A DNA stretch of 6,339 nt from Cytophagales bacterium (GTDB lineage: Bacteria; Bacteroidota; Bacteroidia; Cytophagales; UBA9547). This document shows, piece by piece, positions 1-5,414 of this stretch. Position 1 is the stretch's first letter. Every line of letters starts with the position of its first letter. The position numbers and the translations under genes were made by a program. The notes below the pieces were generated by a model. The model did not search any database. It saw only the letters and a program-made list of their open reading frames with translations, and was not told where the DNA came from. The DNA lies in NCBI GenBank assembly GCA_025360395.1, contig JANYCH010000289.1, positions 1 through 6,339 on the forward strand, given 5' to 3'.

Positions 1-167
1 TCAGCGCCTTTCTTCACCAGCGAGGACTTTCCCCATCTTCTCGGGGAGATAAGAATCGTATTAGTTCCTGACTTAAAATTTGCTGCAAGTCTTTTTATAT
101 CGGCTTGTCGGTTAGTAAATTCTATCCCGGAAGCTATTTTACCGAATGTGAATGGGGTAATATTCAT
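1..167 (-). CDS. AAA+ family P-loop ATPase, N-terminal part (cut by window edge)
   Basis: The minus-strand frame opens with ATG at 167 and stays open to the window edge, giving 55 codons. The protein starts with an FTFGKIASG-like segment, then FTNRQADIKRL (residues 17-27), then ILISPRRWGKSSLVKK (38-53). That last stretch is a Walker A loop of the SPRRWGKSS variety, with K47 and S48 as the expected nucleotide-binding residues. This order (an F-x-N-R-x-x-x-I-x-x-L box just before a PRRxGKSS loop) is typical of the predicted ATPases once called archaeal-type (COG1672/ATPase_2 group), which occur in many paralogues in Bacteroidota. The physiological role of these proteins is mostly unknown, and I infer only ATP binding. 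Walker B, the sensors and the C-terminal domain lie outside the window. A promoter and a repeat array lie directly upstream, so the gene seems independently transcribed. Confidence 0.8.
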   Translation of the reverse strand, partial: MNITPFTFGKIASGIEFTNRQADIKRLAANFKSGTNTILISPRRWGKSSLVKKGA

Positions 168-171
168 AACC

Positions 172-202
172 CAAATATAAGTTATAATATTGTAACTTAC
201 AA
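172..202 (-). promoter_or_regulatory. Bacteroidota-type promoter of the ATPase gene
   Basis: On the minus strand, TTTG (last three bases at 202-200) is followed by exactly 20 nt and then TATATTTG (179-172). This matches the Bacteroidota primary sigma-factor consensus (-33 TTTG, -7 TAnnTTTG). Only four bases (GGTT) separate the -7 box from the ATG at 167, so the transcript would be leaderless or nearly so. The -33 element and the spacer lie inside the tandem repeats at 182-226. The assignment rests on consensus matching only. Confidence 0.65.
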
Positions 203-226
203 AGTTGTAACTTATAATGTTGTAAG
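182..226. repeat. Three tandem 15-bp near-palindromic repeats, putative operator array
   Basis: Three head-to-tail 15-bp units fill 182-196, 197-211 and 212-226: TTATAATATTGTAAC, TTACAAAGTTGTAAC and TTATAATGTTGTAAG. The shared core is TTAyAAnrTTGTAA. The middle copy contains a perfect inverted repeat (TTACAA, 2-nt gap, TTGTAA), and the junction of units 1 and 2 makes another (TTGTAA-C-TTACAA). The array covers the -33 element and the spacer of the ATPase promoter. A spacing of 15 bp is not an integral number of helical turns, so neighbouring sites would lie on different faces of the helix. Binding by a dimeric repressor or autoregulator is an inference; no regulator is encoded nearby in the visible sequence. 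Confidence 0.75.
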
Positions 227-230
227 ATTA

Positions 231-548
231 TTAAGACAGGTATTTCCAGAAAACTAATACACCAACTGAAGCTGCAACAACGGAAGCAACCATTACGGCA
301 GAAGCCGAGACATCTTTGATTAAACCCGCTGAAGGATTCTGATCAGGACTAACAAAATCAACCAGCCTTTCTATTGCAGTATTTACTATTTCAGTAACGA
401 CCACAATACCAATAGCAAAAATCAAAAGCATCCATTCAAAGGAATTTATGTTAAAGCAGGTTCGACAAACAATAACTACCGAAATAGCCCAAAAATGAAC
501 TTTAAGGTTATTTTCTGATAAAACAGTATTTGAAACCATTCCAGGCAA
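231..548 (-). CDS. dgkA: Diacylglycerol/undecaprenol kinase family, catalytic part of a frameshifted gene
   Basis: This frame encodes the catalytic core of the small integral-membrane DgkA/UdpK kinases, which phosphorylate diacylglycerol or undecaprenol with ATP in the inner membrane. Counting from the TTG codon at 548, the signature is EIVNTAIERLVD (53-64; E53, N56, E60 and D64), followed by IKDVSASAV (77-85; K78, D79). These residues match the conserved active-site motif. Three hydrophobic segments are visible at about 18-31, 39-52 and 81-98. The open frame can start at TTG 548 or ATG 539, but both give a protein without the N-terminal S-F-x-x-A-x-x-G element of the family. That element is present just upstream in another frame (585-508). 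Joined, the two pieces give about 118 residues, the usual family length. Disruption is therefore likely, by real mutation or sequence error. Substrate choice (diacylglycerol or undecaprenol) cannot be decided here. Confidence 0.8.
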   Translation of the reverse strand: MPGMVSNTVLSENNLKVHFWAISVVIVCRTCFNINSFEWMLLIFAIGIVVVTEIVNTAIERLVDFVSPDQNPSAGLIKDVSASAVMVASVVAASVGVLVFWKYLS

Positions 549-585
549 ACTGGAAACTAAGGAGAGATTTATGAATGTTTATCAT
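508..585 (-). pseudogene. Out-of-frame 5' fragment of the diacylglycerol kinase gene
   Basis: On the minus strand, ATG at 585 opens a 25-codon frame that ends at a TAA at 510-508. Its product reads MINIHKSLLSFQFAWNGFKYC and then a few shifted residues. SFQFAWNGFKY is the conserved N-terminal signature of the DgkA family (S-F-x-x-A-x-x-G). The catalytic frame resumes with SENNLKVHF at TCA 518-516, leaving a single unassigned base (519) after the TTT codon at 522-520. The family usually has eight positions from the glycine to the glutamate of the E-x-N motif. Counting gives seven if base 519 is an insertion and eight if two bases were lost, so a 2-nt deletion fits better. No promoter match is seen upstream of ATG 585. 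Confidence 0.7.
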
Positions 586-594
586 ATAACTAAA

Positions 595-628
595 CAAAAA
601 AAGCACTTATGAAATCAATCATAAGTGC
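595..628 (-). terminator. Rho-independent terminator of the tRNA-Asn gene
   Basis: A perfect 10-bp stem (603-612 with 619-628, arm GCACTTATGA) with a 6-nt loop is followed, in the minus direction, by seven T residues (602-596) and then G-TTT. It lies 14 nt after the 3' end of the tRNA. It ends about 10 nt before the ATG of the kinase reading frame, so it should uncouple that gene from the tRNA promoter. Confidence 0.85.
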
Positions 629-642
629 CTGGCCATTTTTTG

Positions 643-716
643 CTCCCCCTCCTGGGCTCGAACCAGGGACCCCATGATTAACAGTCATGTGCTCTAACCA
701 GCTGAGCTAAGGAGGA
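643..716 (-). tRNA. tRNA-Asn (anticodon GUU)
   Basis: The minus strand folds into a full 74-nt cloverleaf including the discriminator base. The 7-bp acceptor stem pairs TCCTCCT with AGGGGGA, with one T-G wobble. The D arm is GCTC-AGCTGGTTA-GAGC. The anticodon arm is CATGA-CTGTTAA-TCATG, with anticodon GTT at 682-680, reading asparagine codons AAC/AAU. The T arm is CCTGG-TTCGAGC-CCAGG. The discriminator is G (643), as expected for tRNA-Asn. The 3' CCA is not encoded (the next bases are C-A-A), so the tail must be added by CCA nucleotidyltransferase. Confidence 0.96.
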
Positions 717-733
717 ATTCCGTTTTGGGAATG

Positions 734-764
734 CAAATGTAGGCTTTGCGTTTTAATTATGCAA
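734..764 (-). promoter_or_regulatory. Promoter of tRNA-Asn
   Basis: On the minus strand, TTG (764-762), a 20-nt spacer and TACATTTG (741-734) match the Bacteroidota -33/-7 consensus. The spacing is identical to that of the ATPase promoter at 172-202. The box ends 17 nt before the tRNA 5' end, leaving a short 5' leader for RNase P to remove. Confidence 0.7.
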
Positions 765-846
765 TATCACTTTACAGATATTTTTAAATAAATAAGAACC
801 GAAGAATAAGACTTTATGACAAGCTAAAACAGGAAATAATTGCATT

Positions 847-878
847 TTTAAGACATATTGTCTTAATTTTTATGTTTG
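847..878 (+). promoter_or_regulatory. Putative hsp20 promoter
   Basis: TATGTTTG at 871-878 is a full match to the TAnnTTTG -7 element. At the standard 20-nt spacing, the -33 position holds TTTA (847-850), one base off TTTG. The start codon lies 61 nt downstream, so the leader is about 55 nt and A/C-rich near the ATG, without a Shine-Dalgarno sequence. The weak -33 would suit a regulated promoter. Confidence 0.5.
848..866. promoter_or_regulatory. Perfect 19-bp palindrome, candidate hsp20 operator
   Basis: TTAAGACA, a 3-nt centre (TAT) and TGTCTTAA form a perfect 8-3-8 inverted repeat. It fills most of the spacer between the -33 and -7 elements of the hsp20 promoter and stops 4 nt before the -7 box. 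A dimeric repressor bound here would block RNA polymerase. It is not CIRCE (TTAGCACTC-N9-GAGTGCTAA), and I do not recognise it as a known heat-shock operator. Confidence 0.55.
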
Positions 879-939
879 GCATTTTTTTCTCTTTATACAG
901 CATTATTAAACCGAATGTTCAACATAAACAAACACAATT

Positions 940-1359
940 ATGGCACTCGTTAGATATAATTCAGTATTCCCAGGTTTAGCAAACAACTTGTTAGCAGACT
1001 TACTTACAGATTATCCAACCCAACACCAGTTCAGCCCTAAAGTAGATGTTGCTGAAACAGAAAAGGCATTTGATGTCCATGTTTCACTTCCGGGATTCAG
1101 GAAAGAAGACATCAAAGTAGAATTGGACGAGAACAGGTTGACAATTTCAGGTGAGAGAAAATGGGAGAAAAAGGAAGAAGATGAAAAGAAAAAATTCCAT
1201 TTTTTGGAAACGGAATATGGAAAATTCAGCCGGACCTTTACTTTGCCAAGAAATATATTGGCAAGCAATATCCAGGCAAATTATAAGGATGGTATTCTTG
1301 AACTTAACATCCCTAAAGAAGAAAAAGATTTGAAGAAACTTCAGATCTCGGTAAACTAA
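940..1359 (+). CDS. hsp20: Small heat-shock protein, Hsp20/alpha-crystallin family
   Basis: This 139-residue cytosolic chaperone would hold unfolding proteins, without ATP, in large oligomers until DnaK/ClpB can refold them. A short N-terminal arm (1-32) is followed by the alpha-crystallin domain (about 33-126). The domain carries PKVDVAETEKAF, VSLPGFRKEDIKVELDENRLTISGERK (48-74), the FSRTFTLP strand (97-103) and the ANYKDGILELNIPK signature (113-126). The C-terminal tail ends LQISV (134-138) and supplies the L-x-I/I-x-V motif that docks neighbouring subunits. The linker at 75-88 is very rich in Lys and Glu. The length is typical of bacterial class A Hsp20. ATG 940 has no Shine-Dalgarno sequence but an A-rich leader, normal for this phylum. 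The gene has its own promoter, a palindromic operator candidate and a terminator, so it is probably monocistronic. Confidence 0.95.
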   Translation: MALVRYNSVFPGLANNLLADLLTDYPTQHQFSPKVDVAETEKAFDVHVSLPGFRKEDIKVELDENRLTISGERKWEKKEEDEKKKFHFLETEYGKFSRTFTLPRNILASNIQANYKDGILELNIPKEEKDLKKLQISVN

Positions 1360-1365
1360 AATCAC

Positions 1366-1403
1366 ATAGCAAGAGTCCTGGCAAATGCCAGGACTCTTGC
1401 TAT
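1366..1403 (+). terminator. Long perfect hairpin after hsp20, probable terminator
   Basis: Bases 1366-1382 pair perfectly with 1387-1403 (17 bp, arm ATAGCAAGAGTCCTGGC) around the loop AAAT, starting 6 nt after the hsp20 stop codon. What follows is TTATATAG rather than a clean T-run. It may therefore terminate less sharply, or serve as a 3' stabiliser of the hsp20 mRNA as well. Confidence 0.7.
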
Positions 1404-1417
1404 TTATATAGTTATAG

Positions 1418-1455
1418 CTGAACATAACAATAATAAGAAATGTTATATCGTTCAG
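1418..1455 (+). repeat. Bulged inverted repeat in the degP upstream region
   Basis: CTGAACATAACA (1418-1429) pairs with TGTTAT (1441-1446) and GTTCAG (1450-1455). There is an 11-nt A-rich loop and a 3-nt bulge (ATC) in the 3' arm, making 12 bp in all. It lies 38 nt before the degP start. It could be a DNA binding site, an mRNA leader hairpin or a remnant second terminator. No perfect TAnnTTTG box is seen between it and degP; the closest, TAATTTTA at 1472-1479, has one mismatch. Confidence 0.45.
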
Positions 1456-1492
1456 TAAATGATTGAGAACTTAATTTTAAACCAACATATTC

Positions 1493-2980
1493 ATGAATTC
1501 CAAAGGTAGTTTTATTGGTTTGTTATTTGCCTCTGTGTTAGGAGGGGCAGTTTCACTCGGAGGATATAAAATATTGTATCCCGAAAAAATGTATACAACG
1601 TATTCAACTGAAAATCCTGTCAGATTTTCAAATTATGAGTATGATACTTCAAAGGTAACAGTTCCTGCGGGTCTTAACTTTATCAGTGCAGCAGACATGG
1701 TAAGGCCGGCAGTAGTCCACATCAGGACTTTTTATGAAGCGAAAGAAAAAATCCAAAATCCACATGGCCAAAACCAGATGGATCCGTTTTTTAGGGATTT
1801 TTTTGGCGACCAGTTTCAAAATCCACAAGGCCCAAGCGAAGCATCTGGTTCAGGTGTCATTTTAACTCCTGATGGATACATCGTAACGAACAACCACGTT
1901 GTGGACAAAGCCGATAAAATAGAAGTGGTGCTTGAAAATAAACATAAATACACCGCCAAAATATTGGGTGTAGATCCTACAACAGACCTTGCTTTACTTA
2001 AAATAGAAGAAGCAAATCTGCCCTTTGTAAGATTTGGGCAATCGGATAATTTAAGAGTTGGAGAATGGGTACTGGCAGTTGGAAACCCATTTAACCTGAA
2101 TTCAACAGTTACCGCAGGGATAGTAAGTGCCAAGGCAAGAAATATCAATATCCTGAGCAGAGCAGATAATAAATACGCAATTGAATCATTTATTCAGACT
2201 GACGCAGCCGTTAACCCAGGAAATAGTGGCGGAGCTTTGGTGAACCTTAAAGGTGAGCTTATCGGAATAAATACAGCAATTGCATCTAATACCGGATCTT
2301 ATACAGGATATTCATTTGCCGTACCTGCTACACTTGTCAAAAAAATAATTGACGACCTTATTAAATACGGTGAAGTGCAGAGAGGTCTATTAGGAGTGTC
2401 AATTCAGGATGTTTCTTCAGAACTTGCTGACCAAAAAGGGATCAAAGACTTCCACGGGGTTTATGTAGCAGGAGTGAGCGAAAACAGTTCTGCAAAAGAC
2501 GCCGGAATTAAAGAAGGCGATATCATCTTAAAAATAAATGAAGCAGTGGTCAATTCAAGTTCCGAGCTTCAGGAACAAGTTGCACGCTATCGTCCTGGCG
2601 ACAAACTAAAAGTCACTTATTTAAGGGATGGGAAAGAATCTGTGGCTACAGCAACTCTAAAAAATAAACTTGGTAATGTTGAAATTGTAAAGGTGGGAGA
2701 GAGTGAAATTTATCAATCACTGGGAGCTACTTTCGAAGAATTGAACAAAGCTGAGAAGGCAAAATTAAATATCAGTAATGGCGTAAAAGTAAAAAAAGTA
2801 GCAAAGGGAAAACTCGAAAACGCTGGTGTAAAGGAAGGATTTATCATTACCCATGTAGACAAGAATCCTGTAGGAAAACCTGCTGAATTAGCAGAGCAGC
2901 TAAAATCAAAAAAAGGTGGAATTCTAATTGAAGGCATCTATCCTGATGGACTAAAGGGTTATTATGGAATAGGTTTGTGA
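1493..2980 (+). CDS. degP: HtrA/DegP-family serine endoprotease with two PDZ domains
   Basis: This 495-residue envelope protease/chaperone would degrade or hold misfolded periplasmic and outer-membrane proteins. A hydrophobic N-terminal segment (6-23) acts as signal peptide or membrane anchor; no clear cleavage site is seen. The trypsin-like domain (about 65-285) has the complete triad: H135 in TNNHVV, D165 in TTDLALLK and S245 in NPGNSGGALV. Between 88 and 117 lies an Asn/Gln/Phe-rich loop (MDPFFRDFFGDQF), equivalent to the regulatory LA loop of DegP. PDZ1 spans about 296-390, with RGLLGVSI as its carboxylate-binding segment. A more diverged PDZ2 spans about 405-482. The C-terminus ends GYYGIGL. 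The length matches DegP/DegQ enzymes with two PDZ domains. It follows the cytosolic chaperone gene hsp20, and a hairpin between them suggests separate transcripts. DegP and DegQ cannot be told apart from sequence alone. Confidence 0.95.
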   Translation: MNSKGSFIGLLFASVLGGAVSLGGYKILYPEKMYTTYSTENPVRFSNYEYDTSKVTVPAGLNFISAADMVRPAVVHIRTFYEAKEKIQNPHGQNQMDPFFRDFFGDQFQNPQGPSEASGSGVILTPDGYIVTNNHVVDKADKIEVVLENKHKYTAKILGVDPTTDLALLKIEEANLPFVRFGQSDNLRVGEWVLAVGNPFNLNSTVTAGIVSAKARNINILSRADNKYAIESFIQTDAAVNPGNSGGALVNLKGELIGINTAIASNTGSYTGYSFAVPATLVKKIIDDLIKYGEVQRGLLGVSIQDVSSELADQKGIKDFHGVYVAGVSENSSAKDAGIKEGDIILKINEAVVNSSSELQEQVARYRPGDKLKVTYLRDGKESVATATLKNKLGNVEIVKVGESEIYQSLGATFEELNKAEKAKLNISNGVKVKKVAKGKLENAGVKEGFIITHVDKNPVGKPAELAEQLKSKKGGILIEGIYPDGLKGYYGIGL

Positions 2981-3023
2981 GGTAATGGCTGATGGTTAAA
3001 GGCTATGGCAATTTACTTACTCA

Positions 3024-3069
3024 AAAACAAAAATGGCTTTTAGTATTATCTAAGAGCCCTTTTTGTTTT
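3024..3069. terminator. Bidirectional terminator between degP and mtnN
   Basis: The 5' arm 3024-3043 (AAAACAAAAA, then T, then GGCTTTTAG) pairs with 3050-3069 (CTAAGAGCC, then C, then TTTTTGTTTT). There is one mismatch, one G-T wobble and a 6-nt loop. The GC-containing inner stem is flanked by an A-tract and a T-tract. It therefore reads as an intrinsic terminator on both strands, as expected between convergent genes. Confidence 0.85.
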
Positions 3070-3097
3070 ACCCCATAACCCAAAAGCTATTGCCTAT

Positions 3098-3877
3098 TTA
3101 TAATAACTCAATAAATTTCTTTACAATTCCGGCTGTATAAATTTTAGCTGCCTTGTTTAGAAAGAGGTTAAAATCTACATGTGCCATAGCGTCGGCCTTG
3201 TCAGAAATTGTTCTGATGCTACACCAGGGAATTCCGCAATCATAACAAACCTGGGCGACAGCGGCACCTTCCATTTCGACGAAAAGTGTATCCATTACTT
3301 CAGCCCTTATTTTCTCCCACTGATTGAAAGTTCCTATGAACTGATCTCCACTTGCCAATCTTCCCAGATGTATTTGTGGCAATTCTATCCCTAACTGCTG
3401 CATGGTTTCTAAAGAAACCTTGTTGTCGAATTCTGTATTAACAAATTTTTTGGCAGCTGTTTCCAGTTTGGAAGTCAAAACAGGATCTGACTTATAAAAA
3501 GAAATATTGCTTAATGGGATTTCAAATTGTGGGAATAAAGGCCTGCAATCCATATCATGCTGAACTGCATCAACTGCAATGGCAATATCCCCGACTTTAA
3601 TATGGTCTGCTATGCCACCAGCTATGCCTGTAACAAGAATAGATTTTACATTGAATTTATGGATAAGCAAGGAAGCAGTAAATGAAGAAGCTACCTTCCC
3701 TATTCCCGACTTTACCAGAACCACTTGTCTTCCGTGAAAATCCCCAATAAAAAAGGTTCGGGAAGCAATTTTGGTTTCAGATTTATTTTCAACAAAGCCC
3801 AGCAATAATTCTATTTCTTCTTCCATCGGAATCAAAATACCTATTGGCCCAATAGAATTCTTCACTATTTCTTCCAT
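3098..3877 (-). CDS. mtnN: 5'-methylthioadenosine/S-adenosylhomocysteine nucleosidase
   Basis: This 259-residue cytosolic enzyme would hydrolyse the N-glycosidic bond of methylthioadenosine and S-adenosylhomocysteine, releasing adenine. It thereby recycles by-products of SAM use. Numbered from ATG 3877, the visible motifs are IGILIPMEEEIELL (E21 corresponds to catalytic Glu12 of the E. coli enzyme), VLVKSGIGKVASS (54-66), ILVTGIAGGI (80-89), KVGDIAIAVDAVQHDMD (94-110), LASGDQFIG (174-182), VEMEGAAVAQVC (200-211) and RTISDKADAMAHVDF (222-236, with catalytic D226). It is about 27 residues longer than the E. coli protein, from an N-terminal extension and the region near 115-165. A TTG at 3883 directly after the upstream stop is a possible earlier start, but ATG 3877 is preferred. 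It lies 6 nt after the glycosyltransferase gene and is probably co-transcribed with it. Futalosine hydrolase MqnB is a related alternative, but the intact E-x-E and SGDQF motifs favour MtnN. Confidence 0.92.
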   Translation of the reverse strand: MEEIVKNSIGPIGILIPMEEEIELLLGFVENKSETKIASRTFFIGDFHGRQVVLVKSGIGKVASSFTASLLIHKFNVKSILVTGIAGGIADHIKVGDIAIAVDAVQHDMDCRPLFPQFEIPLSNISFYKSDPVLTSKLETAAKKFVNTEFDNKVSLETMQQLGIELPQIHLGRLASGDQFIGTFNQWEKIRAEVMDTLFVEMEGAAVAQVCYDCGIPWCSIRTISDKADAMAHVDFNLFLNKAAKIYTAGIVKKFIELL

Positions 3878-3883
3878 AAACAA

Positions 3884-5341
3884 CTACTTCTTAATCTTAT
3901 AAAATTCTAAATTCCCAGTAACTCCGATTGGTGTTGCCTCAACATATTTCAAAATTTCCTGTCTCCTGCTGGTATCCACTAGGCAAATGAATTTAAATCT
4001 GGAAATTTCCTTTACCAGAACTTCGGGTGTATTGAGGTTATATCCCCTTCTTCCCAATCTTCCCAACATGGTAAATTCAGGAAACGGATAAGGATAAACT
4101 ATAAACAAATCATTTCTTTCTGACCATTTGTTGGTTGTTTTTTCCAATCTGTATTTATCCCAGTTTGCCTTATCATTAAAATAGTTTTCATTAAAAGTGT
4201 TGGCTTTTATGTTAGTCTGAAGAAGAAGGACCGCTATAACCAATAACCTAATATAACCTTTCACTGATAGCTCTTTGGCACAAATAAGGATAGCAGGGAC
4301 AATTATTGGTGTCGCATAATACATCTGGACATTTTGAACAATGCCTGCATAAAATAAAAATGCAATACTGCTGAGTATCCACAACCCAATTGAAACGGCC
4401 CAAAATGTATCCACTCTTTCAGAAACTGTTTTTTTTAAAATATTATAACAAAGTAAAATAAGGCCTAATATCCCTGCCGCATTAAAAGCATGTCTGAAGG
4501 TCTTTTCCAACGCAGAACTTACAACAGTCAAGTCAAGATCATGAACAAAATCTTTGAAAGTCCTTACATAATGGTGTGTAATCGGGTAACCAAATTCGGG
4601 ATGTTCAAATTGCATAGCATACTTCATCCAGGCAAACAGGAATACAACAGGAATTATAACCAGTAACCCATAAATCAAAAACGATTTTAAAGTTATCTTC
4701 ATCCGGTTAAGAAAAAAGTGATGGGCTATAAAAAATACTATAATAACGAAGCCTGAAGGTTTGACGATAGTGCATAAAGTAACTGTGGCAATGACCAATG
4801 ACCATTTTAAATATGGCCTATTGATATAAAAATACCAATAAAGTGAAAGACAAAACAGGAAACTTACCATCGTTTCTGGCATAACTGAAATCATCTGACT
4901 CATTGCCAATGGATTAGATGTGTAGACCGCTACTCCCAACCAACCTACTAAAACTCCCCACTTTTTTTTAAGAATAAAAAATAATAGCCAGGCAGAAAAC
5001 AAACCAAGCAACAGGTTAGCCAGTCTGGCATTGAAAAGATTTACAACAAAAATCTTCATAAAAGATGCAGTATACAAAGTTTGCAAAGGAAATTCCCCTG
5101 GCAAACGGCCATCATCAGAGTTCCTTACATCATATTTAGGCTGCAGGAAGGAACCAGGTTCTTCAATAAAATTTCTAGCTACTCCATAAGTCTGGGCATC
5201 CCTCCATGCATTTTGCCCTGTAAAAGGATGATCAAGCAGCGAACTTGTATGCACCACATTGAAAAGGCAGACAATGATCAAAAACCATCTGAAAAAACTC
5301 TCTGACAAAATGAATTGGACTGGTTTATTTAAATTCATCAT
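3884..5341 (-). CDS. Polytopic GT-C fold glycosyltransferase (GT39/GT83, PMT/ArnT-like)
   Basis: This predicted 485-residue inner-membrane protein probably transfers a sugar from a polyprenyl-phosphate donor to a lipid, glycan or protein on the periplasmic side. A first membrane helix (about 15-33) leads into a large periplasmic loop with DHPFTGQNAWRDAQTYGVARNF (37-58) and GEFPLQTLY (82-90). Acidic residues in this loop (D48 the best candidate) correspond to the metal/catalytic Asp of GT-C enzymes. About ten more hydrophobic segments follow up to about 376, then a soluble C-terminal domain (380-485). The HPFTGQ-WRDAQT-ARNF pattern recurs in uncharacterised Bacteroidota members. The acceptor cannot be predicted. 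ATG 5341 is chosen because a TTG at 5359 would lie upstream of a -7-like box; ATG 5338 is also possible. The gene is divergent from ftsK and leads the unit with mtnN. Confidence 0.8.
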   Translation of the reverse strand: MMNLNKPVQFILSESFFRWFLIIVCLFNVVHTSSLLDHPFTGQNAWRDAQTYGVARNFIEEPGSFLQPKYDVRNSDDGRLPGEFPLQTLYTASFMKIFVVNLFNARLANLLLGLFSAWLLFFILKKKWGVLVGWLGVAVYTSNPLAMSQMISVMPETMVSFLFCLSLYWYFYINRPYLKWSLVIATVTLCTIVKPSGFVIIVFFIAHHFFLNRMKITLKSFLIYGLLVIIPVVFLFAWMKYAMQFEHPEFGYPITHHYVRTFKDFVHDLDLTVVSSALEKTFRHAFNAAGILGLILLCYNILKKTVSERVDTFWAVSIGLWILSSIAFLFYAGIVQNVQMYYATPIIVPAILICAKELSVKGYIRLLVIAVLLLQTNIKANTFNENYFNDKANWDKYRLEKTTNKWSERNDLFIVYPYPFPEFTMLGRLGRRGYNLNTPEVLVKEISRFKFICLVDTSRRQEILKYVEATPIGVTGNLEFYKIKK

Positions 5342-5347
5342 AAACTG

Positions 5348-5355
5348 CAAATGTA
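5348..5355 (-). promoter_or_regulatory. Putative -7 element for the glycosyltransferase-mtnN unit
   Basis: The minus strand reads TACATTTG, an exact TAnnTTTG match and identical to the -7 box of the tRNA-Asn gene. It stands 6 nt before ATG 5341. No TTG is found at 19-21 nt upstream, so support is only half a promoter. If used, transcription would start at or next to the ATG. Confidence 0.4.
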
Positions 5356-5414
5356 CCAATTTAAAACACTCCAGTCGGGAACAAAAACAGGATAATGAAT
5401 CCCTGATTTTTTAC

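Noticed and set aside
182..226. Tandem repeats as a CRISPR array
   Set aside because: The units are 15 bp and directly abutting, without unique spacers, and they overlap a promoter; no cas gene is visible.
508..548. Programmed ribosomal frameshift in the kinase gene
   Set aside because: No slippery heptamer or slow-codon/stop site stands at the junction, the out-of-frame stop is three codons further on, and family spacing fits a 2-nt loss better than a clean +1 shift.
885..939. RNA thermometer (ROSE or fourU) in the hsp20 leader
   Set aside because: The leader near the ATG is A/C-rich with no Shine-Dalgarno sequence to mask and no convincing stem involving the start codon.
1011..1425. Minus-strand and second plus-strand open frames over hsp20 (1011-1268, 1147-1425, 1151-1333)
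   Set aside because: They are low-complexity Lys/Phe/Ser-rich shadows of the real Hsp20 frame, with no recognisable domain or start signal.
1816..2937. Minus-strand open frames inside degP (1816-2148, 2713-2937)
   Set aside because: They lie fully antisense to a protein with all family motifs intact and show no domain of their own.
2981..3100. Larger inverted repeat around the degP/mtnN terminator (GGCAAT near 3007 and ATTGCC near 3088)
   Set aside because: Only about six bases pair well beyond the terminator stem, which is easily chance in this composition.
5342..5359. TTG at 5359 as the glycosyltransferase start
   Set aside because: It would add only six residues without signal-like character and lies upstream of the probable -7 box, so it may not be transcribed; ATG 5341 is more plausible.
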